Source of the DNA: Parafilimonas sp.
GTDB lineage: Bacteria; Bacteroidota; Bacteroidia; Chitinophagales; Chitinophagaceae
Assembly: GCA_025927795.1 (NCBI GenBank)
Contig: JAICKT010000191.1
Span: forward strand, 1 to 8,311
Reading direction: 5' to 3'
DNA length: 8,311 nucleotides
Both the position numbers and the translations under genes were made by a program. Shown piece by piece: positions 1 through 6,101 of the stretch. The number at the start of each line of letters is the position of its first letter. Within the stretch, counting starts at the first letter, position 1. The notes below the pieces were generated by a model. That model ran no database searches and was not told where the DNA came from. It was given only the letters and a program-made list of their open reading frames with translations.

Positions 1-2315
1 CCCACAGCTTTATGTACAACGCTTACAACTATTTCTTCTGTTGAAAGTTTTTGTAGGGAATCGCTTAATGCTTCTACTGAACCATCAACATCTCCTTTTA
101 TAATTATTTTTAATTCTTTAAAGTTACCAAGCGCAAGACGGCGCCCAATTTCATCAAGTGTAATATGCTTGCGTGTTCTTAAACCTTGTTCGCGTAATAT
201 TTGTGCACGCCTGTTGGCTACTTCTTTAGCTTCAGCTTCGTCTTCAAATACCCTGAATTTTTCACCTGCCTGCGGCGCACCATTTAAACCAAGAATTTGT
301 ACGGGTGATGATGGCGACACTTCTGTTACACGCTGATTACGTTCATTAAACATTGCTTTTATTCTTCCAAAATATTGGCCGGATGTAAGCAAATCACTTT
401 GATTTAATGTTCCGTTCTGAACTAAAACTGTTGCTACATAACCACGACCTTTATCAAGCGAAGCTTCGATGACGGTACCTGTAGCATCTTTATCAGGATT
501 TGCTTTTAAATCAAGCAAATCAGATTCAAGCAAGATCTTTTCAAGTAACAAATCAACATTCAATCCTGATTTGGCCGAAATTTCCTGGCTCTGATATTTA
601 CCGCCCCATTCTTCCACCAAAATATTCATTTGTGATAACTGCTCATAAATTTTCTTAGGGTTAGCGCCTTCTTTATCTATTTTATTAATCGCAAAAATCA
701 TGGGTAAGTTTGCTGCCTGCGCATGGCTGATAGCTTCTTTGGTTTGCGGCATAACTGCATCATCTGCGGCAATTACAATCACCGCAATATCTGCAGCTTT
801 TGCACCACGTGCACGCATGGCAGTAAATGCTTCGTGACCTGGAGTATCAAGAAAAGTTATTTTTTTATCTTCTGAAATTGTTACCTGGTAAGCGCCGATA
901 TGCTGCGTAATTCCACCTGCTTCACCGGCAACAACATTCGCACTTCTTATATAATCAAGCAGCGATGTTTTACCATGATCAACGTGACCCATTATTGTAA
1001 CAATTGGTGCACGTGACTGAAGATGAAGATCTTCACCATCATCTTCAACGTCTTCATCTTCTTCTTCAACATCTTCAAGACCCATAAACTCAACTTCATA
1101 CCCAAATTCACCTGCAACAAGTTCTATAACTTCTGCATCGAGCCGCTGATTAATAGAAACCATTATACCCAGACTCATACATTTACTGATAACATCAGCA
1201 AAACTTACATTCATAAGATTTGCGAGATCACTAACGGTTACAAATTCTGTTACCTGTAGTATGTTGCTTTCACCTGCAGCTTCAATATTTTCAGTAGCAT
1301 CATGTCTTTTTTCGCGACGATGTTTTGCTTTAAGGCTTTTTCCTCTTCCTGTTGAGCCCGCAAGCTTCGCCTGTGTTTGCCGTATTTTTTCCTGTATTTC
1401 TTTTTGGTCTATTTCACGATCAGGAACAGGTCTTCTATCACGATTACCTGGGCCTCGGTTTGGTCCATGATGTGGTCTTTGACCGCCGCCACCAGGTCGG
1501 TTACCATCGCGATGAAAACGATTTCCACCGTCAGGGCCTTGCGGTCTTTGCGGCTGAAAAGGTGGTCTTCTTTCATTGGTATCAGTTCCCTTTTTATCTA
1601 TCGGAATGCGCTTACGTTTTCTTTTTTCTTCACGTGGCGGTGCAGAGGTTTTGGGACGTGTATCATTTTCAACCGGCAGATCAATTTTGCCTACAACTTT
1701 TGGACCTTCAATTTTTTCTGCTTTTATATTATCAATTACAGCCGGTGCTTCTGTTTGTGTTTCCTCAACAACCGGTTCTGTAATTTCAGGTTCAACAACT
1801 TTAGGTTCTTTTTTTGCTTTTACTTTTTTTGGACGGGTTGATGAATCTATAGTTGTTAAATCAATTTTATCAACCACTTTAGGACCTTCCAATTCAGGCG
1901 CTTCAATTTTTACAATTTCAGGTTCTTCGGGTTTTGGAGGTTGTTCTTCAACCGGCGCTTTCACAGGTTCCGGAATAACTTCTACTTCAACTTTTTCGGG
2001 TTCTTTCGGTATTACAACTTCAGCAGCAGGCTTATTATTATCTTCTCTTCTAAATGTAATTTCTTCATCTTCTTTTCGCTTCCTTTCTGTTTGTGCACTC
2101 TTGGGAATTTCTACCTGGTCCGCCTTTGTTTTCGCAACTTTATCGCTTTGGAAATTTTGCTGCAATGCAAAATACATATCTTCAGTAAGCTTTGTTTGAG
2201 GTTTTAATTCATCACGATTAAAACCTTTGCTTACCAAATATTCAATGAGTGTATCTTGCCCAACATTGAACTCTTTAGCGGCGCCTAATAATCTCGGTAA
2301 TTTTACTTCAGCCAT
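1..2315 (-). CDS. infB: Translation initiation factor IF-2, 3' end outside the window
   Basis: IF-2 is the cytoplasmic GTPase that places initiator tRNA on the 30S subunit and promotes 50S joining. The ATG at 2313-2315 opens with MAEVKLPRLLGAAKEF, the usual Bacteroidota IF-2 N-terminus, and the frame stays open for 771 codons to the window edge. In order: a first IF2_N helical module (about residues 1-55); a long Pro/Glu/Lys-rich then Arg/Gly/Pro-rich linker (about 90-300); a second IF2_N module (about 350-410); an acidic stretch; then the G domain. The G domain has GHVDHGKT at 443-450, followed by DTPGHE, NKID and SAK. Domain II follows, and the window ends at the start of domain III (VVHKAV). 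Domain IV (initiator tRNA binding) lies outside. The N-terminal part before the G domain, about 440 residues, is long compared with Firmicutes IF-2 but usual for this phylum. It is the third gene of the rimP-nusA-infB operon. No frameshift was seen in the parts I translated. Confidence 0.97.
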   Translation of the reverse strand, partial: MAEVKLPRLLGAAKEFNVGQDTLIEYLVSKGFNRDELKPQTKLTEDMYFALQQNFQSDKVAKTKADQVEIPKSAQTERKRKEDEEITFRREDNNKPAAEVVIPKEPEKVEVEVIPEPVKAPVEEQPPKPEEPEIVKIEAPELEGPKVVDKIDLTTIDSSTRPKKVKAKKEPKVVEPEITEPVVEETQTEAPAVIDNIKAEKIEGPKVVGKIDLPVENDTRPKTSAPPREEKRKRKRIPIDKKGTDTNERRPPFQPQRPQGPDGGNRFHRDGNRPGGGGQRPHHGPNRGPGNRDRRPVPDREIDQKEIQEKIRQTQAKLAGSTGRGKSLKAKHRREKRHDATENIEAAGESNILQVTEFVTVSDLANLMNVSFADVISKCMSLGIMVSINQRLDAEVIELVAGEFGYEVEFMGLEDVEEEDEDVEDDGEDLHLQSRAPIVTIMGHVDHGKTSLLDYIRSANVVAGEAGGITQHIGAYQVTISEDKKITFLDTPGHEAFTAMRARGAKAADIAVIVIAADDAVMPQTKEAISHAQAANLPMIFAINKIDKEGANPKKIYEQLSQMNILVEEWGGKYQSQEISAKSGLNVDLLLEKILLESDLLDLKANPDKDATGTVIEASLDKGRGYVATVLVQNGTLNQSDLLTSGQYFGRIKAMFNERNQRVTEVSPSSPVQILGLNGAPQAGEKFRVFEDEAEAKEVANRRAQILREQGLRTRKHITLDEIGRRLALGNFKELKIIIKGDVDGSVEALSDSLQKLSTEEIVVSVVHKAV
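1681..1889 (-). repeat. Duplicated segment inside the infB linker
   Basis: Two related DNA segments, at 1861-1889 and 1681-1709, lie exactly 180 bp apart in the same reading frame and agree at 24 of 29 positions. They encode EGPKVVDKIDL (residues 143-153) and EGPKVVGKIDL (203-213). Each is followed a few residues later by a TRPK motif. This is an in-frame internal repeat of the IF-2 linker, so protein-level rather than mobile DNA. Confidence 0.75.
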
Positions 2316-2330
2316 TAAATATTTATTTTT

Positions 2331-2380
2331 TGCAGCAACAGGTTTTAAATTTTTACCTGTTTAATTTTTTAAATGCTGCA
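2331..2380 (-). promoter_or_regulatory. Paired inverted repeats in the nusA-infB spacer
   Basis: The 68-bp spacer between nusA and infB holds two dyads. The outer arms are TGCAGCA (2331-2337) and TGCTGCA (2374-2380), both 7 nt. The inner arms are AACAGGT (2337-2343) and ACCTGTT (2355-2361), also 7 nt with an 11-nt loop. The two share base 2337, so the helices could nearly stack. In the leftward mRNA the structure is followed by an A-rich tract and the infB start 15 nt later. There is no U-tract, so it is not an intrinsic terminator. A role in mRNA processing or infB translation is inference. Confidence 0.5.
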
Positions 2381-2383
2381 TAA

Positions 2384-3631
2384 TTATTCTTTTTCAAATT
2401 CTGCCTTCAGAACTTTCTTAACATCCTCAATTGTTTCTTTTTCAAGGTCTGTTCTTCTTTCAAGTTCCTCAACACTTAAATCCATTACGCTGCGTGCAGT
2501 ATCGCAACCAACACGTTTTAATTCATCAATAACCCATGTATCAATTTCATCTGAAAATTCATCCAAATCAATATCGTACTCTTCTGTTTCACCTTCACTT
2601 TCACGAAATACATCAATATCGTAACCTGTTAACTCGCAAGCTAACTTAATATTTACACCTCTGCGCCCAATTGCAAGCGAAACCTGGTCTGCTTTTAAAT
2701 ATACATCAGCATGTTTGTTCTCATTATCCAAATCCATGTAACTTATTTTTGATGGTGTTAATGAACGCTGAATAAGCAACTGTGTATTATTCGTCCAGTT
2801 AATAACATCAATATTTTCATTTTTCAACTCACGCACTATACCATGAATGCGACTTCCTTTCATTCCAACACAAGCACCAACCGGGTCAATTCTGTCATCA
2901 AAACTTTCTACTGCAACTTTTGCTCTTTCACCAGGCTCACGAACAATTTTGCGAATAGTGATAAGCCCGTCAAAAATTTCAGGAACTTCTATTTCCAATA
3001 ATTTAGCCAGAAACTCGGGGCTGGTACGACTTAAGATAATTACGGGTGAATTATTTTTCAAATCTACTCTTCTCACAACAGCACGAATGTTTTCACCTTT
3101 CTTAAAATAATCCTGTGGTATCTGTTCGCTTTTTGGCAAAATTAATTCGTTGCCTTCTTCATCCATTAATAAAACTTCTTTTTTCCATACCTGGTAGATT
3201 TCTGCATTAATTATTTCACCAATTCTATCACTATATTTTTTTACAAGCACATTTTTCTTGAGATCGCTTATACGGCTTGCCAGTGTTTGCTTTGCAGCAA
3301 GAATTGCACGGCGTCCAAAATCAAGCATATCAACACCTTCATATAATTCTTCGCCCACTTCAAAATCGGGCTCAATTTTTACGGCTTCTGAATAAGCAAC
3401 TTCTGCAAGCGGATCATTTACTTCTCCATCTTCCACAATTGTTCTGCGACGAAAAATTTCAAGGTCACCTTTTTCAGCGTTTACAATTACATCAAAATTT
3501 TCATCGCTGCCAAATTTTTTGCGAAGTAAGGTTTTAAAAACGTCTTCAACTACTTTCATTAAAGTAGGTCTGTCAATATTTTCGGCGTCTTTAAATTCCT
3601 GGAAAGCTTCTATCAGATTAATACTTGCCAT
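2384..3631 (-). CDS. nusA: Transcription termination/antitermination factor NusA
   Basis: NusA binds RNA polymerase and nascent RNA and modulates pausing, termination and antitermination. The 415-residue protein has the expected order. The N-terminal polymerase-binding domain covers about 1-125 (MASINLIEAFQEFKDAENID). An S1 domain follows at about 133-200. KH1 contains VGACVGMKGSRI at 251-262, and KH2 contains AIGRRGVNIKLA at about 320-331. An acidic linker (about 344-362) leads to one C-terminal helix-hairpin-helix segment (about 363-412). It lacks the two full acidic repeats of E. coli NusA (495 residues) but carries more than the short Bacillus form. The ATG at 3629-3631 is the natural start, 41 bp after the rimP stop, and infB begins 68 bp downstream. 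This order is the conserved bacterial operon. No Shine-Dalgarno is visible, as is common in Bacteroidota. Confidence 0.98.
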   Translation of the reverse strand: MASINLIEAFQEFKDAENIDRPTLMKVVEDVFKTLLRKKFGSDENFDVIVNAEKGDLEIFRRRTIVEDGEVNDPLAEVAYSEAVKIEPDFEVGEELYEGVDMLDFGRRAILAAKQTLASRISDLKKNVLVKKYSDRIGEIINAEIYQVWKKEVLLMDEEGNELILPKSEQIPQDYFKKGENIRAVVRRVDLKNNSPVIILSRTSPEFLAKLLEIEVPEIFDGLITIRKIVREPGERAKVAVESFDDRIDPVGACVGMKGSRIHGIVRELKNENIDVINWTNNTQLLIQRSLTPSKISYMDLDNENKHADVYLKADQVSLAIGRRGVNIKLACELTGYDIDVFRESEGETEEYDIDLDEFSDEIDTWVIDELKRVGCDTARSVMDLSVEELERRTDLEKETIEDVKKVLKAEFEKE

Positions 3632-3636
3632 ATAAA

Positions 3637-3671
3637 TTACGATTTACGAAGTACGAGATAAGAATCGTACA
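3637..3671. repeat. Degenerate 7-bp tandem repeat in the rimP-nusA spacer
   Basis: The 41-bp spacer reads as successive heptamers: TTACGAT (3637-3643), TTACGAA (3644-3650), GTACGAG (3651-3657), then a decayed ATAAGAA (3658-3664), then TCGTACA in the opposite orientation (3665-3671). TACGATT (3638-3644) and AATCGTA (3663-3669) therefore also form a 7-bp inverted repeat. The spacer is almost entirely made of this repeat. Function is unknown; a short repeat expansion or an RNA hairpin between cistrons are both possible. Confidence 0.55.
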
Positions 3672-3672
3672 A

Positions 3673-4143
3673 TTAAAATTGAATTTGAACTGTTGTTGTT
3701 TTTATATTAGAAAATGGAATTACCAATTGTTGTGTCTCCGCTTTTTTGCCCTTGCCATTTATTTGCTCAAGAATGATATCTTCATTTGTTGCCTGCAGCA
3801 ATTTGCCTTCTTTTTTTGAACCATCAATAAAAGTTACTTCAATATTTCTACCTGTATTTTTTAAATATTGCCGGTTAAGTTTTAAAGGTTTATCAACACC
3901 GGGCGATGAAACTTCAAGCGAAAAATCTCCTTGCGGAAATAATCCTGCTTCATCAATTTTTTTATACAGCAGCCTGTTGAAATAAACGCATTTTTCAATT
4001 GAAATACCTTTATCGCCATCTATATAAACTTTAATATTTTTCGTTGGTTTTACTTTAATTTCTATAAGAAAATATTCCGGTTCCAACGAAAGAAGCTGTG
4101 CAACCAATTGCCCTGTTTTTTGCAATATTATTTCTGCTGACAT
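3673..4143 (-). CDS. rimP: Ribosome maturation factor RimP
   Basis: RimP assists 30S subunit maturation in the cytoplasm. The 156-residue product has the typical two-part layout. The N-terminal alpha/beta domain carries the family hallmark EVSSPGVDKPL at residues 77-87. The C-terminal SH3-like domain (about 88-156) includes the segment IEVTFIDGSKKEGKL. I chose the ATG at 4141-4143, which starts MSAEIILQ. The frame extends upstream to an ATG at 4210-4212, but that codon lies upstream of the predicted -7 element and would add 23 residues unlike any RimP N-terminus. It is the first gene of the rimP-nusA-infB operon, 41 bp before nusA. Its leader contains a terminator-like hairpin ending 14 nt before the start codon. 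Confidence 0.95.
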   Translation of the reverse strand: MSAEIILQKTGQLVAQLLSLEPEYFLIEIKVKPTKNIKVYIDGDKGISIEKCVYFNRLLYKKIDEAGLFPQGDFSLEVSSPGVDKPLKLNRQYLKNTGRNIEVTFIDGSKKEGKLLQATNEDIILEQINGKGKKAETQQLVIPFSNIKTTTVQIQF

Positions 4144-4150
4144 AGCGGAT

Positions 4151-4180
4151 AAAAAGAGAAGGGAACAATTTGTTCCCTTC
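4151..4180 (-). terminator. Terminator-like hairpin in the rimP operon leader (candidate attenuator)
   Basis: Positions 4158-4180 form a perfect 11-bp inverted repeat around one central base. As RNA this is a 9-bp stem, GAAGGGAAC pairing with GTTCCCTTC, closed by an AAATT loop. On the minus strand it is followed at once by TCTTTTTA, the U-tract of an intrinsic terminator. It lies between the predicted promoter (4202-4233) and the rimP start (4143), so it could end transcripts early in the leader. The plus-strand side also has a T-rich flank, but no plus-strand gene enters from the left. Confidence 0.65.
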
Positions 4181-4201
4181 CGTTTGTTTTTAATTCCAAT
4201 G

Positions 4202-4233
4202 CAAATATACAAAGCGGATTGTATTTCCCCAAA
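4202..4233 (-). promoter_or_regulatory. Bacteroidota-type promoter of the rimP-nusA-infB operon
   Basis: On the minus strand TTTG (4230-4233) is followed after 20 bp by TATATTTG (4202-4209), an exact match to the Bacteroidota -7 consensus TAnnTTTG. Transcription would begin near 4194-4197, giving a leader of about 50 nt that contains the hairpin at 4158-4180. Confidence 0.65.
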
Positions 4234-4308
4234 TTTCTCCGTGGTTAACCTGTTGTGAAATTATTTGAGCAAAAATATTTATATGCAAAACAAAATTATC
4301 TTTACACC

Positions 4309-4536
4309 ATGATTGAATGGCTATTTGCTTTTTTAATATTCTATCTTTTATATAAGTTGATTTTCGATTTTATTTTGCCTGTCTCACGAGCATCCGCTCA
4401 AATTAAAAACAGGATGAACCAGATGAATCAGCAACAGCAAAATAATTATAATTCATCTCAAACAAATACGCCGTCGCAACAAACTAAATCCAGGCCACCG
4501 GCAGATGAATATATTGATTACGAAGAAATAAAATAA
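4309..4536 (+). CDS. Small membrane protein, DUF4834-type
   Basis: A 75-residue protein of unknown function. An N-terminal hydrophobic helix (about residues 3-23, IEWLFAFLIFYLLYKLIFDF) leads to a Gln/Asn/Ser-rich polar stretch and an acidic end, EYIDYEEIK. This layout, one membrane helix, a short low-complexity tail and a terminal Y/F-D/E-EEIK motif, matches the Bacteroidota-restricted DUF4834 family as I remember it. I use the ATG at 4309 because the hydrophobic helix begins immediately after it, as in the family. The frame also reaches back to a GTG at 4255, which would add 18 atypical polar residues. It is divergent from the rimP operon and convergent with the HAD gene (7-bp gap). I found no convincing promoter for it. 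Confidence 0.8.
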   Translation: MIEWLFAFLIFYLLYKLIFDFILPVSRASAQIKNRMNQMNQQQQNNYNSSQTNTPSQQTKSRPPADEYIDYEEIK

Positions 4537-4543
4537 CCAGTTA

Positions 4544-5158
4544 TTACAAATTAAGTTCGAGAATTGTATGTGGCGGAGGCAGATGAATTATATTTATGCC
4601 AACTGTTTTTGCAGCTTCAACATTTATTTCTGAATCATCTATAAATAAAGTTTCTTCTGCATTTAGATTTTCATTTTTCAATACAAATTCAAAACATTCT
4701 TTTGAAGGTTTTCGCAAATTAATTTCATGCGAATAATACGCTTTAATAAAATATTTGTTGAAATCGCCATCACCAATTTGCTCATCAAACAATTTAATAA
4801 AGGCATCGTAATGAATTTTATTGGTGTTTGAAAGAAGATAAATCCGATATGTTTTACTAATATTTTTCAACCAGCTTATTCGCTCAGGCGGAAAATCGAG
4901 CAATAAAGCATTCCATGCAATTTGAATTTCTTCGTTGTTAAATGAAGTATTTGCAAGTTTTCTAAATTCATCATAAAAAGTTTCAGGCGTTACAAGCCCT
5001 AATTCAAGCTTTTCAAAAAGAGGTGACAAACTTTGTAACGTATAATATTGATTGAAATTTCCTACACCGAGTTTTGCAAAAGCTAATTCTGTTTGTTTAA
5101 AATCAATATTAAGAATAACACCGCCTAAATCGAAAATGATGTTTTTAATGTTTTGCAT
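4544..5158 (-). CDS. HAD-superfamily phosphatase-like hydrolase (subfamily IA, YihX-like)
   Basis: A 204-residue HAD hydrolase, the usual size for subfamily IA. Motif I is IIFDLGGV with the nucleophile Asp10. Motif II is LLSN with Ser110. Motif III is RKPS with Lys150. Motif IV is FIDDSEINVEAA with Asp174-Asp175. The helical cap lies between motifs I and II (about residues 17-95). The residue two after the nucleophile is Gly12, not the usual Asp. This DLGGV/DLGNV form occurs in the YihX-like branch, whose E. coli member dephosphorylates glucose-1-phosphate. The substrate here cannot be assigned. The gene is monocistronic, convergent with the DUF4834-type gene and divergent from the tRNA. Confidence 0.9.
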   Translation of the reverse strand: MQNIKNIIFDLGGVILNIDFKQTELAFAKLGVGNFNQYYTLQSLSPLFEKLELGLVTPETFYDEFRKLANTSFNNEEIQIAWNALLLDFPPERISWLKNISKTYRIYLLSNTNKIHYDAFIKLFDEQIGDGDFNKYFIKAYYSHEINLRKPSKECFEFVLKNENLNAEETLFIDDSEINVEAAKTVGINIIHLPPPHTILELNL

Positions 5159-5162
5159 CCAT

Positions 5163-5170
5163 CAAAAATA
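5163..5170 (-). promoter_or_regulatory. Possible -7 element of the HAD gene
   Basis: On the minus strand TATTTTTG (5163-5170) fits TAnnTTTG, 4 bp upstream of the HAD start codon. Transcription would start almost at the ATG, giving a leaderless mRNA. No TTG is found at the expected -33 distance, so support is weak. Confidence 0.25.
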
Positions 5171-5187
5171 GTATTCATAAATGCTTG

Positions 5188-5217
5188 TTTGAAATTTACG
5201 CGGTTTGATTACTTTTG
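5188..5217 (+). promoter_or_regulatory. Bacteroidota-type promoter of the tRNA gene
   Basis: TTTG (5188-5191), an 18-bp spacer and TACTTTTG (5210-5217) give an exact match to the TTTG / TAnnTTTG pattern. The start of transcription would be near 5223-5225, about 17 nt before the mature tRNA. Confidence 0.7.
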
Positions 5218-5226
5218 CGCTCCTCA

Positions 5227-5239
5227 GAGCCAAAGGCTC
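5227..5239 (+). other. Small hairpin in the tRNA 5' leader
   Basis: GAGCC (5227-5231), AAA, GGCTC (5235-5239) form a 5-bp GC-rich hairpin ending one base before the tRNA acceptor stem. It would sit beside the RNase P cleavage site in the precursor. A processing role is inference. Confidence 0.4.
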
Positions 5240-5240
5240 G

Positions 5241-5314
5241 GGGCCCATAGCTCAGCTGGTTAGAGCACCTGACTCATAATCAGGGGGTCCCTGGTTCAAG
5301 CCCAGGTGGGCCCA
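5241..5314 (+). tRNA. tRNA with anticodon CAT, most likely tRNA-Ile2 (lysidine type)
   Basis: All arms can be folded by hand. The acceptor is GGGCCCA/TGGGCCC (5241-5247 with 5307-5313) with discriminator A5314. The D stem is GCTC/GAGC. The anticodon stem is CCTGA/TCAGG (5268-5272 with 5280-5284), the loop CTCATAA and the anticodon CAT at 5275-5277. The T stem is CCTGG/CCAGG. The 3' CCA is not encoded, since CAT follows the discriminator. A CAT anticodon can mean initiator Met, elongator Met or Ile2. A G1-C72 pair and an anticodon stem without three G-C pairs beside the loop exclude the initiator. C4-G69 and C5-G68 match the acceptor pairs known to favour the lysidine synthetase TilS, whereas E. 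coli elongator tRNA-Met has U-A and A-U there. Ile2 is therefore favoured but not proven. Confidence 0.95.
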
Positions 5315-5324
5315 CATAAAAATC

Positions 5325-5365
5325 AAGCACTTATGACGATAAAAAGTTATAGGTGCTTTTTATTT
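5325..5365 (+). terminator. Intrinsic terminator of the tRNA gene
   Basis: The arms 5325-5337 (AAGCACTTATGAC) and 5346-5358 (GTTATAGGTGCTT) pair over 13 bp with two G-U wobbles around an 8-nt loop, GATAAAAA. The T-rich tail TTTTTATTT follows directly (5357-5365). It lies 10 nt after the mature tRNA end. Confidence 0.9.
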
Positions 5366-5744
5366 GCAAAATTTGCAAACAGAACGCTTTTAAAACCGGT
5401 ATGTACAATATCATTCGCAAGTCTTAATTGAATTATGATGTGAAAGAACTTTGATGTTTAAAGATACGATTCAAACAAATTTTTTTAAAAAACTCCTCAG
5501 TTAAAATAATGAACCAAATTAAAGTGTAAAGACTTCTTTCTCGCAATGACTCCTTTAAAAGCAATGAGCGCAGGCAAGGTCAATTGCATGTTTGCGAAGT
5601 ATCAAAAACAGGCGATTTATAAAAAAGATGCTAATGATAAATGAAAAAGCAGCAGTAATCATTTTAATTAGTAAATATAATTTCCTATTGCAAAATACTT
5701 ATGTATGATCCAATATTTATTAATTTAAAATTGATTTTCATTAA
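5366..5744. other. Intergenic stretch without a convincing gene
   Basis: These 379 bp between the tRNA terminator and the YciI-family stop are AT-rich. No frame in them resembles a known protein. A 35-codon hydrophobic frame on the minus strand (5555-5662) and a short GC-richer patch at 5531-5590 with two GCAATGA words are the only distinctive items. Neither is strong enough for a gene call. Confidence 0.6.
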
Positions 5745-6095
5745 TCAGCCGCCAACAGGCATCATCGGATGCACTTCTATCTTTGTTGGTATATCATTAA
5801 AAATCGGGTTTGCTTTTGCAATTTCCACCGCTTCATCCATGTCTTTTGCCTCAATAAGAAAATAGCCTGCAATAACTTCTTTGCTTTCATTAAAAGGTCC
5901 GTCTTTCAATACTCCGTTTGCAGCAGTTACAATCCGGCTGCCTTTATCAACAGGGTTGGCACTTTTAAGCTTGCTTTCCTGCATCAGTTTACCAATATAT
6001 GCGCCGCCATTCTTTATGTGATGTTGAAGCTGTTCAGGAGACAAGTCTGACCATACGCTGCCTTCAGTTCTGAGAATTAATAAGAAATCTTTCAT
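5745..6095 (-). CDS. YciI/DGPF-domain protein, partner of the ECF42 sigma factor
   Basis: A 116-residue single-domain protein of the YCII-related (DGPF) family, a small dimeric ferredoxin-like fold. It begins MKDFLLILR and carries the signature DGPFNESKEVIAGYFLIEA at residues 65-83, followed by the helix of conserved A/E residues and the typical ending IEVHPMMPVGG. Catalytic activity is unproven for this family. The YciI branch has a His-Asp pair, but DGPF proteins linked to sigma factors have no assigned reaction. It lies 75 bp downstream of the sigma factor gene on the same strand. DGPF genes next to ECF42 sigma factors are a documented association, and they are often the direct regulatory target. 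The ATG at 6093-6095 is the only reasonable start. The upstream spacer has competing inverted repeats. Confidence 0.92.
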   Translation of the reverse strand: MKDFLLILRTEGSVWSDLSPEQLQHHIKNGGAYIGKLMQESKLKSANPVDKGSRIVTAANGVLKDGPFNESKEVIAGYFLIEAKDMDEAVEIAKANPIFNDIPTKIEVHPMMPVGG

Positions 6096-6101
6096 TTTCT
6101 A

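Noticed and set aside
1023..1259. Plus-strand open frame of 78 residues
   Set aside because: Opposite the second IF2_N module and acidic stretch of infB; a Phe/Ile/Asn-rich shadow.
1261..2199. Several overlapping plus-strand open frames of 69-207 residues
   Set aside because: They lie opposite the low-complexity linker of infB, whose minus-strand frame has clear IF-2 homology throughout. Their translations are Ser/Phe-rich complements of Glu/Lys/Pro codons and match no family.
2847..3537. Plus-strand open frames opposite nusA
   Set aside because: Fully covered by nusA, whose S1 and KH motifs fix the coding strand.
4144..4212. Upstream ATG extending rimP by 23 residues
   Set aside because: It lies upstream of the predicted -7 element and the leader hairpin, and the added residues are unlike RimP N-termini.
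4255..4308. GTG start extending the DUF4834-type protein by 18 residues
   Set aside because: The family normally begins just before the membrane helix; the ATG at 4309 gives that form.
5241..5314. Initiator tRNA-fMet
   Set aside because: It has a G1-C72 pair and lacks the three G-C pairs at the anticodon-loop end of the anticodon stem.
5241..5365. tRNA 3' end as an integration (att) site
   Set aside because: No integrase gene and no second copy of the tRNA 3' end appear in the window; the downstream repeat is explained by the terminator.
5769..6050. Plus-strand open frame of 93 residues
   Set aside because: Antisense to the YciI/DGPF gene, with no family resemblance.
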